A DNA stretch of 41,959 nucleotides from Oscillospiraceae bacterium (GCA_022797115.1 JAAWKB010000010.1:1-41959), one strand, 5' to 3'; numbered from the stretch's first letter, positions 7,275 through 16,066 are shown. Numbers and translations are program-made. The notes: generated by a model from the letters alone, not told the origin.

Positions 7275-8044
7275 CAGAAATCCTCTCCTTTTTTGATAAT
7301 TTTCATCAGCGTGCCATCCTCCCCCCAGGCCAGCTGGTCCAGGTTCAGGAAGTCTGATACGAAGCTGCTTGCGGGATGGCGGTACAGCTCCAAGGGGCTG
7401 CCCTCCTGGACCAGACAGCCCTGGTCCATAATGGCGACCCGGTCGGCTAAATGGAGGGCTTCCTCCTGGTCGTGGGTGACGAACACCATGGTCATGCCCA
7501 GCTCCTGCTGGAGGCCCTTCAGCTCATCCCGCATCCGGAAACGCAGCGCGGCGTCCAGGTTGGAGAAGGGCTCGTCCAGCAGGCACAGCTTGGGCTCCAC
7601 AATCAGCGCCCTGGCCAGGGCCACCCGCTGCTGCTGGCCGCCGCTGATCTCGTAGACCCGGGCATTGGCATACTCCGCCAGGCCCACCATCTCCAGATAC
7701 CGCCGCCCCTTCTCCCGGGCCGGCCCCCGCTTTACGCCCCGGAATTTCAGCCCATAGATCACATTCTCCAGCACGGTCATGTGGGGGAAGAGGCTGTAGG
7801 ACTGGAACACCGTGGACACCGGGCGCCGCTCGGGGGGCGAGGCGGTGATGTCCTCCCCGTCCAGGAGGATCTGGCCAGCGTCGGGGGATAAAAAGCCCCC
7901 GATCATATGCAGGGTGGTGGTCTTGCCGCAGCCGGAGGAGCCCAAGATGCACAGCAGGCCGCCCCGGTCCAGGCCCAGGCATAGGTCCTGGACCACCGGC
8001 TTATCGCGGAAGGACTTGCGGATGTGGTTCAGTTCAAGATACAT
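7274..8044 (-). CDS. ABC importer ATPase (FbpC/PotA/AEP type)
   Basis: 256-residue nucleotide-binding subunit. Walker A GSSGCGKTT (residues 35-43), Q-loop in TVFQSYSLFPHMTV, signature ISGGQQQRV, Walker B LCLLDEPFSNLD and switch His in FVTHDQEEAL are all present, so it should be active. It belongs to the iron(III)/spermidine/2-aminoethylphosphonate branch. Unlike full-length PotA or FbpC (about 350 residues), it lacks the C-terminal TOBE regulatory domain and ends soon after the H-loop region. It overlaps the permease gene by 11 bases and the PHP gene by one, all in one leftward operon. Substrate cannot be read from this subunit. Confidence 0.95.
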   Translation of the reverse strand: MYLELNHIRKSFRDKPVVQDLCLGLDRGGLLCILGSSGCGKTTTLHMIGGFLSPDAGQILLDGEDITASPPERRPVSTVFQSYSLFPHMTVLENVIYGLKFRGVKRGPAREKGRRYLEMVGLAEYANARVYEISGGQQQRVALARALIVEPKLCLLDEPFSNLDAALRFRMRDELKGLQQELGMTMVFVTHDQEEALHLADRVAIMDQGCLVQEGSPLELYRHPASSFVSDFLNLDQLAWGEDGTLMKIIKKGEDF

Positions 8045-9722
8045 GGCGGGACCCTGCTTTCATGGTGATCAGATAGGCCAGCGCCTCCACTGCCAGGACG
8101 ATGGCGATGATGCAGGTGGCGATGAGGGAGGCGATGGCGTATTCGCCCTGGTATACCGCGTCGAACAGGCGGAACACCGCCAGCTGCCGGCCCGGGTCGA
8201 TGAGGAAAATGACGGCTCCCGCCGTGGTCATGCTGCTGGAGAAGTTGTAGACAAAGCAGCTGAGGAAGGCGGGCCGCAGGCCCGGCAGGATCACGTCCCG
8301 CAGGCCGGACCAGTGCCCGCCCCCCAGGTCCCGGACGGCCCGCTCCTGGGAGACGGGGATCTGGGTCAGGGCGGCGGAGCAGAGCTTGGTGGCGGTGGGC
8401 AGCTGCTTGAAGAGCATGTTTGCCATGACGATGACGGCGGTGCCCGTCAGACGCAGGGGCGGGGCGTTGAAGGCCAGGATATAGCCGATGCCGAAGCAGG
8501 TGCCCGGCAGCATATAGGGCAGAGTCACCAGGCAGTCGAAGAAGCTGCGGCCCGCCACCTGCCGCCGCTCCATGTAGTAGGCGAACAGCATGGCGAAGAG
8601 GGTGCCCGCCAGGGAGACGGTCAGGGCATAGCCCACGCTGCGCCACAGGCTGGTGAGGTTGTACTTCATCAGCTGCTCCCAGTACTGGAGGGTAAAGGCG
8701 TAGGCGCCCTTGGACACCTTTAGGAACCCGGTGAGGAAGATGCAGGCATATTGCAGCGCCATCATCAGGAAGAACAGGCCGCTGACCAGGATGGCCAGGA
8801 GGCCCATGCCGCCGCAGCGGCGCAGGGGCAGTTCCAGGGCCGTCTGCCGGTCCTGGCGGGCGGCGGTGATGGCGCTGCAATGGCGCATGAGGCGGCGGTA
8901 GAGGAAAAAGGCGGCAATGGAGGGGGCCATCAGGAACATGTTCATGGCCGCGCTCATCTCCAGGTCGGAGTAACCGATCAGCTTCAGGTAGATGTCGGAG
9001 GCAATGGTGTTGAACCGGCCGCCGATGATGGTGGGGGTGCCGAAGTCCGCCATGGAGCGGATGAAGGTCAGCAGCAGCGACACCAGGATGCCCGGCCGGA
9101 TGAGAGGCAGCACCACGTCCCGCAGGATGCAGGCGGGGGAGGCCCCTAGGTCCCGGGCGGCCTGGATGCTGCCCGCGTCCAGCTTAGAGAGGATGCCCTG
9201 TAAAAACATGGCGTTGAGGGGGACGAAGGAGATTGACTGCATCCAGATGACGCCCCACTGGTTGTAGGGGGACCAGCGCAGGCCCAGCAGCCGGTAGGTG
9301 ATCCAGCCCCGCCGGCCGTAGAGCTGGATATAGGCCAGGGAGGAGACGAAGGGCGGGGAGACCATGGTGATGAGCAGGACCCCCATGAGCAGCGCCCGGG
9401 CCCAGCCCCGGGAGGTGGCGAGGACCAGAGCCACAGCCACGGAGAGGACTGTGCAAAAAAAAGCCGTCAACGCGCCCACAAAGAGGCTGTTGCCCAGGCT
9501 CCTGCCATAGGAGCTCCAGACCGTGCGGTATTGGTCCAGGGTAAAGCCGCCGCCGCTGTCCTGGAAGCTGCGCAGGGCGATGCACACCATGGGCCACAGC
9601 ACGAATACGCAGATGCTGCCCAGCAGGACGGCGAGCAGCGCCCGGTCCGCAAGGAGGCTGGCAGCACGAAAAGGGGCATCAAAAGATGCCCCCTTCCGGT
9701 AGTTGTTGGAAAGCCTGTCCAT
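8034..9722 (-). CDS. ABC importer permease, two fused domains (FbpB-like)
   Basis: 562-residue inner-membrane permease with about twelve transmembrane segments in two homologous halves, as in FbpB and in 2-aminoethylphosphonate permeases. Each half carries an EAA-type loop that docks the ATPase: AARDLGASPACILRDVVLPLIRPG in the first and AVRDLGGGHWSGLRDVILPGLRPA in the second. The N-terminus is cytoplasmic (MDRLSNNYRKGASF). Start ATG 9722 overlaps the stop of the solute-binding protein as TAATG, giving coupling. The gene order binding protein, permease, ATPase is normal for type I importers. Confidence 0.95.
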   Translation of the reverse strand: MDRLSNNYRKGASFDAPFRAASLLADRALLAVLLGSICVFVLWPMVCIALRSFQDSGGGFTLDQYRTVWSSYGRSLGNSLFVGALTAFFCTVLSVAVALVLATSRGWARALLMGVLLITMVSPPFVSSLAYIQLYGRRGWITYRLLGLRWSPYNQWGVIWMQSISFVPLNAMFLQGILSKLDAGSIQAARDLGASPACILRDVVLPLIRPGILVSLLLTFIRSMADFGTPTIIGGRFNTIASDIYLKLIGYSDLEMSAAMNMFLMAPSIAAFFLYRRLMRHCSAITAARQDRQTALELPLRRCGGMGLLAILVSGLFFLMMALQYACIFLTGFLKVSKGAYAFTLQYWEQLMKYNLTSLWRSVGYALTVSLAGTLFAMLFAYYMERRQVAGRSFFDCLVTLPYMLPGTCFGIGYILAFNAPPLRLTGTAVIVMANMLFKQLPTATKLCSAALTQIPVSQERAVRDLGGGHWSGLRDVILPGLRPAFLSCFVYNFSSSMTTAGAVIFLIDPGRQLAVFRLFDAVYQGEYAIASLIATCIIAIVLAVEALAYLITMKAGSRHVS

Positions 9723-10840
9723 TACTCGGCAACGGCCTTGTCGCCCATGAGCTCCTCGAACCGGGACAGGATTGCCTCCCGCTCCGCGCCGAACCGGGAC
9801 AGATCCTCGTCCATGAGGATGCTGGTGTCATAGCCAAGCTCTACGCCCTCCAAGGAGGGCTTGATGATCTTGATGCCGTCCTTCTGGTCGATCTCAGCCA
9901 GCTGGCGCAGGTTGTCGTCGTCGCTGAACAGCCACTCTACGAAGTACTTGGCCGCGTCCACATTCTCAGCGTTCTTGAACACAGCCACACCCTCGGGAAC
10001 CCAGGGGATGCCGTCGGAGGGGTAGACGATGGTCACGTCATAGTCGGCCAGCAGGGCGTCGATGGTGCGGTCCAGATAGGTGATGCCCACGGCGAACTCG
10101 TCGGAAGTGACCTTGTTCTTCGGGTCGCTGCCCCGGCGGCTGTAGTAGGAGATGTTCTTGTCCAAGCCCTCGAAGAAGGCCCAGCCCTCATCCTCGCCCA
10201 GCTTCTGGAGCAGGGCGTTGACCACGGCGTAATTGGTGCCGGAGACGGCGGGGTTGGACATGATGATCTCGCCCTCATACTGCCCGTCCAGCAGGTCGGA
10301 CCAGCTCTGGGGTACCTCCAGGTTCAGCTCCCCGGCCAGGGAGTTGTTCACCAAAAAGCCGACAATGGTGATGCCCTTGGAGAACCAGTAGCCATCGGGA
10401 TCGATGAAGCCGGGGGTGAGCTGGCTCATGGCGTCAAACTGCACCTGCTCGAGCAGGCCGTCGTCCTTGGCGCTCATGAATGCATCGATGCCGCCGCCGA
10501 ACCAGAGGTCCGCAGAGGGGACGCCGCCCTCAGCCCGCAGCTTGCTGAGGACCTCGCCGGAGGACATGCTCAGAAGCTCCACCTCCACGCCGGTGGCCTC
10601 AGTGAACTTGTCGAACAGGTCGACATAGGACTCGCTGGTGGCGACGACCTTCATCTTGCCGCCCAGCTCGGGGGCGCTGGGGGCCGCAGGGGGCTCCGGG
10701 GCGACGTCCGGGCTGTTGGTTTCCGGCTCGGTAGCGGGGGGAGCGGGGGGCTCCGTGGGATTGTTGTTCCCGCCGGAACAGCCGGCGAGGGTGCTGAAAG
10801 CCATCATCAGGCACAGCAAAAGGGCAAAAATTCTTTTCAT
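9722..10840 (-). CDS. ABC importer solute-binding lipoprotein (FbpA-like)
   Basis: 372 residues. The signal peptide MKRIFALLLCLMMAFSTLAGC ends in a lipobox with Cys21, so the mature protein is tethered to the outer face of the membrane. A Thr/Pro-rich linker (residues 25-50) leads to a family 1-type binding fold: KMKVVATSESYVDLFDKFTEATG, PSADLWFGGGIDAF, and GITYLDRTIDALLADYDVTIVYPSDG. These resemble iron(III)- and aminoethylphosphonate-binding proteins, but the paired Tyr residues that hold iron in FbpA are not obvious to me. A promoter is at 10889-10917 and AGGAGG lies ahead of ATG 10840. With a PHP phosphoesterase at the operon's end, a phosphonate or organophosphate substrate is at least as likely as iron. 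Confidence 0.93.
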   Translation of the reverse strand: MKRIFALLLCLMMAFSTLAGCSGGNNNPTEPPAPPATEPETNSPDVAPEPPAAPSAPELGGKMKVVATSESYVDLFDKFTEATGVEVELLSMSSGEVLSKLRAEGGVPSADLWFGGGIDAFMSAKDDGLLEQVQFDAMSQLTPGFIDPDGYWFSKGITIVGFLVNNSLAGELNLEVPQSWSDLLDGQYEGEIIMSNPAVSGTNYAVVNALLQKLGEDEGWAFFEGLDKNISYYSRRGSDPKNKVTSDEFAVGITYLDRTIDALLADYDVTIVYPSDGIPWVPEGVAVFKNAENVDAAKYFVEWLFSDDDNLRQLAEIDQKDGIKIIKPSLEGVELGYDTSILMDEDLSRFGAEREAILSRFEELMGDKAVAE

Positions 10841-10888
10841 ACGTTCCTCCTATGATTTCCATTCCATGCGCTTGTAAACGCGCCCCAC

Positions 10889-10917
10889 ATATTATCATTC
10901 GCCGGAGGGTAAGTCAA
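10889..10917 (-). promoter_or_regulatory. Promoter of the ABC-PHP operon
   Basis: Minus strand: -35 TTGACT (10912-10917), 17-bp spacer, -10 TAATAT (10889-10894), about 45 bases upstream of the lipoprotein start. Confidence 0.7.
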
Positions 10918-11092
10918 CCGGCATTGAGAAAAACTTTGACAGAATATGGGATAATTGATTCTGTCTATCCAAAAAGAGGCGACGGCAAATTTGTCCGGCA
11001 GGGCGGGACATGCGGGACCCTTCCACAAATTACCGCATATTATGAACTACAGTTTCCCCAATTGGGAGGTTAGAAACTATGGAAAACTGCTA

Positions 11093-11122
11093 TTGAAAAA
11101 GGCAATGGAGATATGCTATACT
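11093..11122 (+). promoter_or_regulatory. Probable promoter of the chemoreceptor gene
   Basis: -35 TTGAAA (11093-11098), 18-bp spacer, extended -10 TGCTATACT (box 11117-11122). The remaining divergent region 10920-11090 has GC-rich hairpin potential but no recognised riboswitch or gene. Confidence 0.55.
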
Positions 11123-11178
11123 GAACAAGCTGTACTTTTTGCCTACAATTATAAAGGAAAAAGCGAGGGGTATGAACT

Positions 11179-12833
11179 ATGCGTAAGGGCATTAACAAGA
11201 TGGTTGGGATCCGCGTAGCGGCGGCCTTGGCTGCCGTGGTCCTGTTCAGCTTTGTGATGACAGGGAACATTATGCGCATTCAACGCAGTGAGGAAAACGC
11301 CGCCCAGGCGGACGTCCTGCTGGACCGGGCATTCAGTGCCGAGGTCGCTCATTATATAAGTGGGCGACCAACCTTAGCAACGCCCTTTATTCCGATATGG
11401 AGTTCACTGGGAGCATGGACCCCACGGCTTGCACGCTGGGCCAATGGCTCTACGGGGAGCCGGACACGGGGGATGAGGTGATCCAGTCCCTGCGCGATCA
11501 GCTGGAGCCGCTGCATCGGGAGCTCCATGAATCTGCGTCCCAGGCGCTGGATCTGATCACTACCAGCAGCCGTGCATCTGCCCAGCGGTTTTATCAGACC
11601 ACGATCTTCCCCAACGTGTCCACATTGGTGGAGATTCTGGACCAGGTGGTGGAGCGGGGCGAGGAGATCAGCGCGGCCAGCAGCAAGGAGATGGACCTGA
11701 CCATCAAGCTTATGCACATCACCTCCATTGTGGGCCTGAGCCTGTCCCTGATCAGCCTCATCAGCTTGGTACTGTATGTGCTGCGCCAGATCGTCCGGCC
11801 GATTTTGCTGATTACAGACAAGAGCAGGCCGATCCAGGAGGGACGCCTGGAGCTGGATCTCCACTACAAAGCCGACAATGAGCTGGGAGATCTGGCGGAG
11901 AACCTGGAGCGGTCCCTGCGGCTGATCCACAGCTATGTGGAGGATATCAACCGCATTATGGGCGAGTTCTCCGAGGGCAATTTTGATGTATCCACCTCCA
12001 GCGACTATATTGGTGATTTCCGCTCCATTGAGGAGTCCATTGAGAGCTTCACTGCCACCATCTCCACCGCCTTTTCCAAGATCAACCAGGCGGAGCACCG
12101 CGTCTCTCAGGATGCGGAGCAGCTCTCCAGCAGCTCCCAGGCGCTGGCCCAGGGGGCGACGGAGCAGGCCAGTGCGGTGGAGGAGCTGTACGCCACGCTG
12201 GACGACTTGAGCAAGACGTCCGAGCGGAATGTCCAAGCTGCCACCAGCGCCCAGGAGAACGCCCGCCTTACCGGGGAGCAGGTCAGCGTCAGCGAGGAAC
12301 AGATGGAGCAGATGGTCTCCGCTATGGAGGACATCACCCGTGCCTCCCAGGAGATCAGCAAGATCATCAAGACCATCGAGGATATTGCGTTCCAGACCAA
12401 TATTCTGGCGCTGAACGCCGCGGTAGAGGCGGCGCGGGCCGGCACGGCAGGCAAGGGCTTTGCCGTGGTCTCTAACGAGGTGCGCTCCCTGGCGGCCCAG
12501 TCCGACCAGGCTGCCAAGGCTACCAAGGAGCTGATTGACAACTCCGTCCAGGCCACGGAACGGGGCCGTCAGATTGTGGAGGAGGTCTCCCATACCCTGC
12601 GCAAGACGCTGGAGCTCGTCACCCAGTCCAACAGGGAGATTGGGGTCATCGCCCAGGCAATTCAAGGGGAGGCCATCGCCATCGGCCAGGTAACGGAGGG
12701 GATCGGCCAGATTTCCGCCGTCGTCCAGACGAACTCCGCCAGCAGTGAACAGGCCGCTGCCGTCAGCACCGAGCTCTTCGAGCAGGTGCGGCTGCTGGAA
12801 GACCAGACCAGCCAGTTCCATTTACAGAAGTAA
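11179..12833 (+). pseudogene. Methyl-accepting chemotaxis protein with CZB-like sensor, frameshifted
   Basis: The reading frame starting at ATG 11179 (GAGGGG 8 bases upstream) gives TM1 and the first part of the sensor, then breaks; the rest (to 12833) is in another frame. Removing one TA from TATATA at 11353-11358 restores one chain of about 550 residues reading [17 protein letters not shown]. The restored protein has TM1 (about residues 8-30), an extracellular CZB-like segment with Hxx[11 protein letters not shown] and LEPLHRELH (candidate zinc ligands His, Cys, His, His), TM2, a HAMP-like region, and an intact signalling hairpin with the tip [22 protein letters not shown]. The break falls directly after the first putative zinc His. 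The internal ATG 11397 has no ribosome site, so a truncated receptor is unlikely. Could be true decay, slipped-strand switching or a sequencing error. Confidence 0.85.
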
Positions 12834-12848
12834 ACATGATTACATGAA

Positions 12849-12880
12849 GCCGCCGCCTGGGGAACCGGGCGGCGGCCTTT
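12849..12880 (+). terminator. Terminator after the chemoreceptor
   Basis: GC-rich stem GCCGCCGCC...GGCGGCGGC followed by CTTTCTGCTTT, 15 bases after the stop codon. Confidence 0.7.
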
Positions 12881-12948
12881 CTGCTTTCCGGCGCAGGAAT
12901 ATTTTCCCGCCCGCCCCTTTTCGACAAGAATCCGCCGCCGGACCATCT

Positions 12949-12954
12949 TATAAT
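12949..12954 (+). promoter_or_regulatory. Candidate -10 box of the spoIIA operon
   Basis: TATAAT lies 52 bases ahead of spoIIAA. No well-spaced -35 is seen: TCGACA at 12921 is 22 bases away. An AGGAAT (12895) and a GAAT (12928) recall SigH, which drives spoIIA in Bacillus, but their spacing is too long. Confidence 0.35.
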
Positions 12955-13005
12955 GGCTGCAAGCAAAGAGCTTGCGGCCATTTTTTCGCACAAAGGAGAC
13001 AAGCT

Positions 13006-13311
13006 ATGGAGATGAAATACAAAACAGAAAACCGGCAGCTCACGATTTCCCTGGCCGGCGAGCTGGACCACCATGCCGCCAAGGACCTGATGGAATCCAT
13101 TGACCGCTGCATGGAGCAAAACCTTCCCGTCAAGACGCTGCTTGACCTGGGAGGGCTGTCGTTCATGGACAGCTCCGGGATTGCAGTGGTGCTGCGGGCG
13201 AAACGCAGGATGGAGGCGCTCTCCGGCACGCTGGTGGTGGTCAACATCCCCCACCAGGCGGCCCGGGTACTGGAAACAGCGGGCCTGAACCGCTATGTAG
13301 ATTTAATATGA
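13006..13311 (+). CDS. spoIIAA: Anti-sigma F factor antagonist SpoIIAA
   Basis: 101-residue STAS-domain protein that frees SigF in the forespore by binding SpoIIAB when unphosphorylated. The phosphorylation site is Ser56 in LSFMDSSGIAVVLRAK, the normal position for this family; TLVVVNIPHQAARVLETAGL is the STAS C-terminal helix region. Start ATG 13006 follows AAAGGAGAC. It is the first gene of spoIIAA-spoIIAB-sigF; its stop overlaps the ribosome-binding segment of spoIIAB, giving a tight operon. SpoIIE, which would dephosphorylate it, is not in the window. Confidence 0.97.
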   Translation: MEMKYKTENRQLTISLAGELDHHAAKDLMESIDRCMEQNLPVKTLLDLGGLSFMDSSGIAVVLRAKRRMEALSGTLVVVNIPHQAARVLETAGLNRYVDLI

Positions 13312-13322
13312 GGAGGTGCGGG

Positions 13323-13769
13323 ATGAAGACCAGGAGTACAAACTACATATCCCTAGAATTTCTCAGCCGCAGCGCCAATGAGGCGTTTGCCCGGGGGGCT
13401 GTGGCCTGCTTTGCCGCCCAGCTGGACCCGACGCTGGAGGAGCTGGGGGATATCAAGACCGCTGTCAGTGAAGCGGTGACAAACGCCATCGTCCACGCCT
13501 ACCCGGACGCCCTGGGCCGGATCGCGCTGCGGGCCCGGGTGCTGGAGGGGGACGTGCTGGAGATCACGGTGCGCGACTGGGGCAGGGGCATTGCGGATGT
13601 GGAGCAGGCCCGCCAGCCGCTGTACACCACCGGCGGGGAGGAGCGCAGCGGGATGGGATTTACCATTATGGAGAGCTTTATGGACAAGCTGTCTGTCCGC
13701 TCCGCCCAGGGGAAGGGGACCCGCGTTACCATGCGCCGGCGCATTCAGCCCCGCCGGCCCCTGAAGTGA
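13323..13769 (+). CDS. spoIIAB: Anti-sigma F factor SpoIIAB
   Basis: 148-residue GHKL kinase that holds SigF inactive and phosphorylates SpoIIAA. The ATP-binding N-box is KTAVSEAVTNAIVHAYP (about residues 45-61), the G1 box VRDWGRGI and the G2 region RSGMGFTIMESFMD. Start ATG 13323 is chosen over ATG 13308 because AGGAGG (13311-13316) lies between them and is well spaced only for 13323. The stop TGA overlaps the GTG start of sigF. Confidence 0.97.
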   Translation: MKTRSTNYISLEFLSRSANEAFARGAVACFAAQLDPTLEELGDIKTAVSEAVTNAIVHAYPDALGRIALRARVLEGDVLEITVRDWGRGIADVEQARQPLYTTGGEERSGMGFTIMESFMDKLSVRSAQGKGTRVTMRRRIQPRRPLK

Positions 13770-14470
13770 CCGCCAGCGCCCTGGACCTGCTGGAGCAGGC
13801 CAGGCGGGGGGACGAGGCGGCCACAGCCCAGGTGCTGGAGGAGAACAGCGGCCTGATCTGGGCAGTGGTGCGCCGCTACTACGGCAAGGGCGCGGAGCCG
13901 GACGACCTCTATCAGCTGGGCTGCCTGGGGTTCCTCAAGGCGGTGCGGGGGTTTGACGCAGGCTATGGCACCCAGTTTTCCACCTACGCAGTCCCCAAAA
14001 TCGCCGGGGAGATCCGGCGCTACCTGCGGGACAACAGCATCATCAAGGTAGGCCGCACCCTCAAGGAGCAGGGCGTGAGCATCTATGCCGCCCGGGAGAG
14101 GCTGCGCACCCAGCTGGGCCGGGAGCCGGTACTCTCGGAGCTCAGCGAGGTCACGGGCCTGACGGTGGAGGAAATTGCTGCTGCGGAGCTGGCAGCGGCG
14201 CCGCCAGACAGCTTGCAGCAGGAGAATGCCGACGGGCTGACCTTGGAGTCCACCCTGGCCAGCCCGGCCACCGAGGAGGGCATGGTAGAGCGCATTGCCC
14301 TGCGCGCCGCCATCGGCAAGCTGCCGGAACGGGAGCGGGAGACCATCCTCCTGCGCTTTTTCAAGGGCTTGACCCAGCAGCAGTGCGCCCGGGTTTTGGG
14401 CGTCAGCCAGGTACAGGTATCCCGCCTGGAGAAACGGGCGATTGAAAAGCTGCGCCAGGAGCTGGGGTAG
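13766..14470 (+). CDS. sigF: Forespore sigma factor SigF
   Basis: 234-residue sigma-70 family factor, the first forespore-specific factor of sporulation. Region 2 is DDLYQLGCLGFLKAVRGFDAG to YAVPKIAGEIRRYLRDN, region 3 includes VGRTLKEQGVSIYAARERL, and region 4 is LPERERETILLRFFKGLTQ followed by the helix-turn-helix QCARVLGVSQVQVSRLEKRA. It is called SigF, not SigG, because of its place behind spoIIAA-spoIIAB. The start is GTG 13766, overlapping the spoIIAB stop (GTGA) with no strong ribosome site of its own, so translation probably depends on coupling, a way to keep it equimolar with its inhibitor. Confidence 0.97.
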   Translation: MTASALDLLEQARRGDEAATAQVLEENSGLIWAVVRRYYGKGAEPDDLYQLGCLGFLKAVRGFDAGYGTQFSTYAVPKIAGEIRRYLRDNSIIKVGRTLKEQGVSIYAARERLRTQLGREPVLSELSEVTGLTVEEIAAAELAAAPPDSLQQENADGLTLESTLASPATEEGMVERIALRAAIGKLPERERETILLRFFKGLTQQQCARVLGVSQVQVSRLEKRAIEKLRQELG

Positions 14471-14497
14471 CGGGGAGGACCGCTCCCCGCTTTTTTT
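14470..14497 (+). terminator. Terminator after sigF
   Basis: Stem CGGGGAG/CTCCCCG with a short loop and seven T residues (14491-14497), beginning at the last base of the sigF stop codon. Confidence 0.9.
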
Positions 14498-14631
14498 GTG
14501 CGCACCGGTATCTCCGCCAATATTTGGAGGGATGATGGGAGGAATGGCCGCATATACTAGGCCGGAAGGCCCGCCGCAGCCGGACGCGGCGGGGAGTTGC
14601 TGAAAAAGGGCGGGAATTCTTTACAAAATAC

Positions 14632-14660
14632 TTGCAATTACGCCGGGAATACGGTAAAAT
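14632..14660 (+). promoter_or_regulatory. Promoter of efp
   Basis: -35 TTGCAA (14632-14637), 17-bp spacer, -10 TAAAAT (14655-14660), followed by TAGGAGG ahead of the ATG. Confidence 0.65.
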
Positions 14661-14702
14661 GGCCCAAGGACAATTTTATTCCATTCTAGGAGGATATACC
14701 AT

Positions 14703-15272
14703 ATGGCTACAATTACCGCCGGCGAGTTCCGCAACGGCAAGACTTTTGAGATGGACGGCAAGGTGATGCAGGTCATCGAGTTCCAGCACGTCAAGCCCGG
14801 CAAGGGCGCGGCCTTTGTGCGCACAAAGATGAAGAACGTAGTGACCGGCGCTGTGACCGAGACCAGCTTCAACCCTACCGCCAAGTTTGAGGAGGCCTTT
14901 GTAGAGCGCAAGGACATGGAGTACAGCTATAACGACGGCGACCTGTACTACTTCATGGACCAGGAGACCTTTGACATGGTGCCCCTGAATAAGGACCTGC
15001 TGGGCGATGCGTTCCGCTTTGTCAAGGAGAACACCGTCTGCAAGGTGCTCAGCTACAAGGGGAATTTCTTCGGCCTGGAGGCTCCCAACTTCATGGACCT
15101 GGAGGTGACGGACACCGAGCCCGGCTTTGCTGGCAACACCGCCACCAATGTGACCAAGCCCGCCATCCTGGAGACCGGCGCGGAGATCAAGGTGCCCCTC
15201 TTTATCGATGTGGGCGACAAGATCACTATTGATACCCGCACTGGGGAGTACCTGTCCCGCTGCAAGAACTGA
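14703..15272 (+). CDS. efp: Translation elongation factor EF-P
   Basis: 189-residue three-domain factor that relieves ribosome stalling at polyproline. Domain I has [35 protein letters not shown]; Lys34 in PGKGAAF is the residue usually modified at the tip. The C-terminal domain has the signature [16 protein letters not shown], and length is normal. AGGAGG lies 9 bases ahead of ATG 14703. It is followed on the same strand by the CD1247-type gene, 89 bases away. Confidence 0.98.
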   Translation: MATITAGEFRNGKTFEMDGKVMQVIEFQHVKPGKGAAFVRTKMKNVVTGAVTETSFNPTAKFEEAFVERKDMEYSYNDGDLYYFMDQETFDMVPLNKDLLGDAFRFVKENTVCKVLSYKGNFFGLEAPNFMDLEVTDTEPGFAGNTATNVTKPAILETGAEIKVPLFIDVGDKITIDTRTGEYLSRCKN

Positions 15273-15361
15273 CCCAGATTGACGATGTCCCCACCGGCCT
15301 GGGGCCGTGCGCTGTAGGAGGAGAGTACCAACCGGCATGACTTTTTGAAAGGAGAATGACG

Positions 15362-15814
15362 ATGGAAATTCTGGAAAAGGTCGCGTATATGAAGGGCTTG
15401 GCGGAGGGCCTTGGCCTGGACACCAAGTCCAAGGAGGGCAAACTCCTCAAGGTGATGATCGACATTTTGGACGATGTTGCCCTGGAGCTTCAGGACATCC
15501 GTGACGAGCAGGGCGAGCTGGAGGAGGGGTTGGACGCGGTCAGCGATGATCTGAGCGATGTGGAGACCTACCTCTATGAGCAGGATGACGAGGAGGATGG
15601 GGACGATGAGGTCTACCAGACGACCTGTCCCAACTGCGAGGAGGATATCTTCTTTGACGAGACGATCCTGGCTGACGGCTCCATCCTGTGCCCCAACTGC
15701 GGGGAGAAGCTGGAGTTCGATCTGGAGGACGTGAGCGGCTGCTCCAACTGCTGCGGTGCCTGCGAAAGCGGGGAGGCAGTCGGAGAGGACGATGAGGACG
15801 ACGAAGAAGATTGA
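15362..15814 (+). CDS. CD1247-type protein with C-terminal zinc-ribbon
   Basis: 150-residue acidic soluble protein. The N-terminal half (MEILEKVAYMKGLAEGLGLD to DLSDVETYLYEQ) is a helical, coiled-coil-like domain known in clostridia as the CD1247 N-terminal domain; I recognise it by pattern. A linker of Asp/Glu leads to CPNCEEDIFFDE and CPNCGEKLEFD, two CxxC knuckles forming a zinc ribbon, then CSNCCGACES and a poly-acidic tail. Start ATG 15362 is preferred over ATG 15356 because AAAGGAG leaves 7 bases to the former and only 1 to the latter. Function is not known; position after efp is conserved in related clostridia as far as I recall. Confidence 0.85.
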   Translation: MEILEKVAYMKGLAEGLGLDTKSKEGKLLKVMIDILDDVALELQDIRDEQGELEEGLDAVSDDLSDVETYLYEQDDEEDGDDEVYQTTCPNCEEDIFFDETILADGSILCPNCGEKLEFDLEDVSGCSNCCGACESGEAVGEDDEDDEED

Positions 15815-15838
15815 CCAGTCCTGCGGCTGATGGAAATG

Positions 15839-15873
15839 GCGGGCGGGCCCCTGTGGGGCTCGCCCGCTTCTCT
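15839..15873 (+). terminator. Terminator after the CD1247-type gene
   Basis: Stem GCGGGCGGGCCCC / GGGGCTCGCCCGC (one G-T pair) with loop TGT, then TTCTCTT. Confidence 0.75.
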
Positions 15874-16066
15874 TGAATCCGCAGCATATTCCTGCCATTT
15901 CCGCTTGGGCAAGCCCGAGAGAAGCATCTTATAGAACGCGGTATCTTCCGATAAGGATTGTATCGAAGATCTCCGGTTTTACCCCACCACCGCCGGTCAG
16001 GATATCCTTAACCGGGCCCAAACGGTCAAGGGCGGCAAGGCGGAGCTGCTCTACACGTACATCAAC

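Noticed and set aside
10920-11090. c-di-GMP riboswitch before the chemoreceptor
   Set aside because: Some GGCAAAT and GGGAC segments are present, but the paired core with its tetraloop receptor cannot be assembled.
11397-12833. Chemoreceptor starting at internal ATG 11397
   Set aside because: No ribosome site, it would lack TM1 and half the sensor, and the same frame reads as conserved sensor upstream to the TATATA tract.
12895-12931. SigH promoter for spoIIA
   Set aside because: AGGAAT and GAAT are present but about ten bases too far apart.
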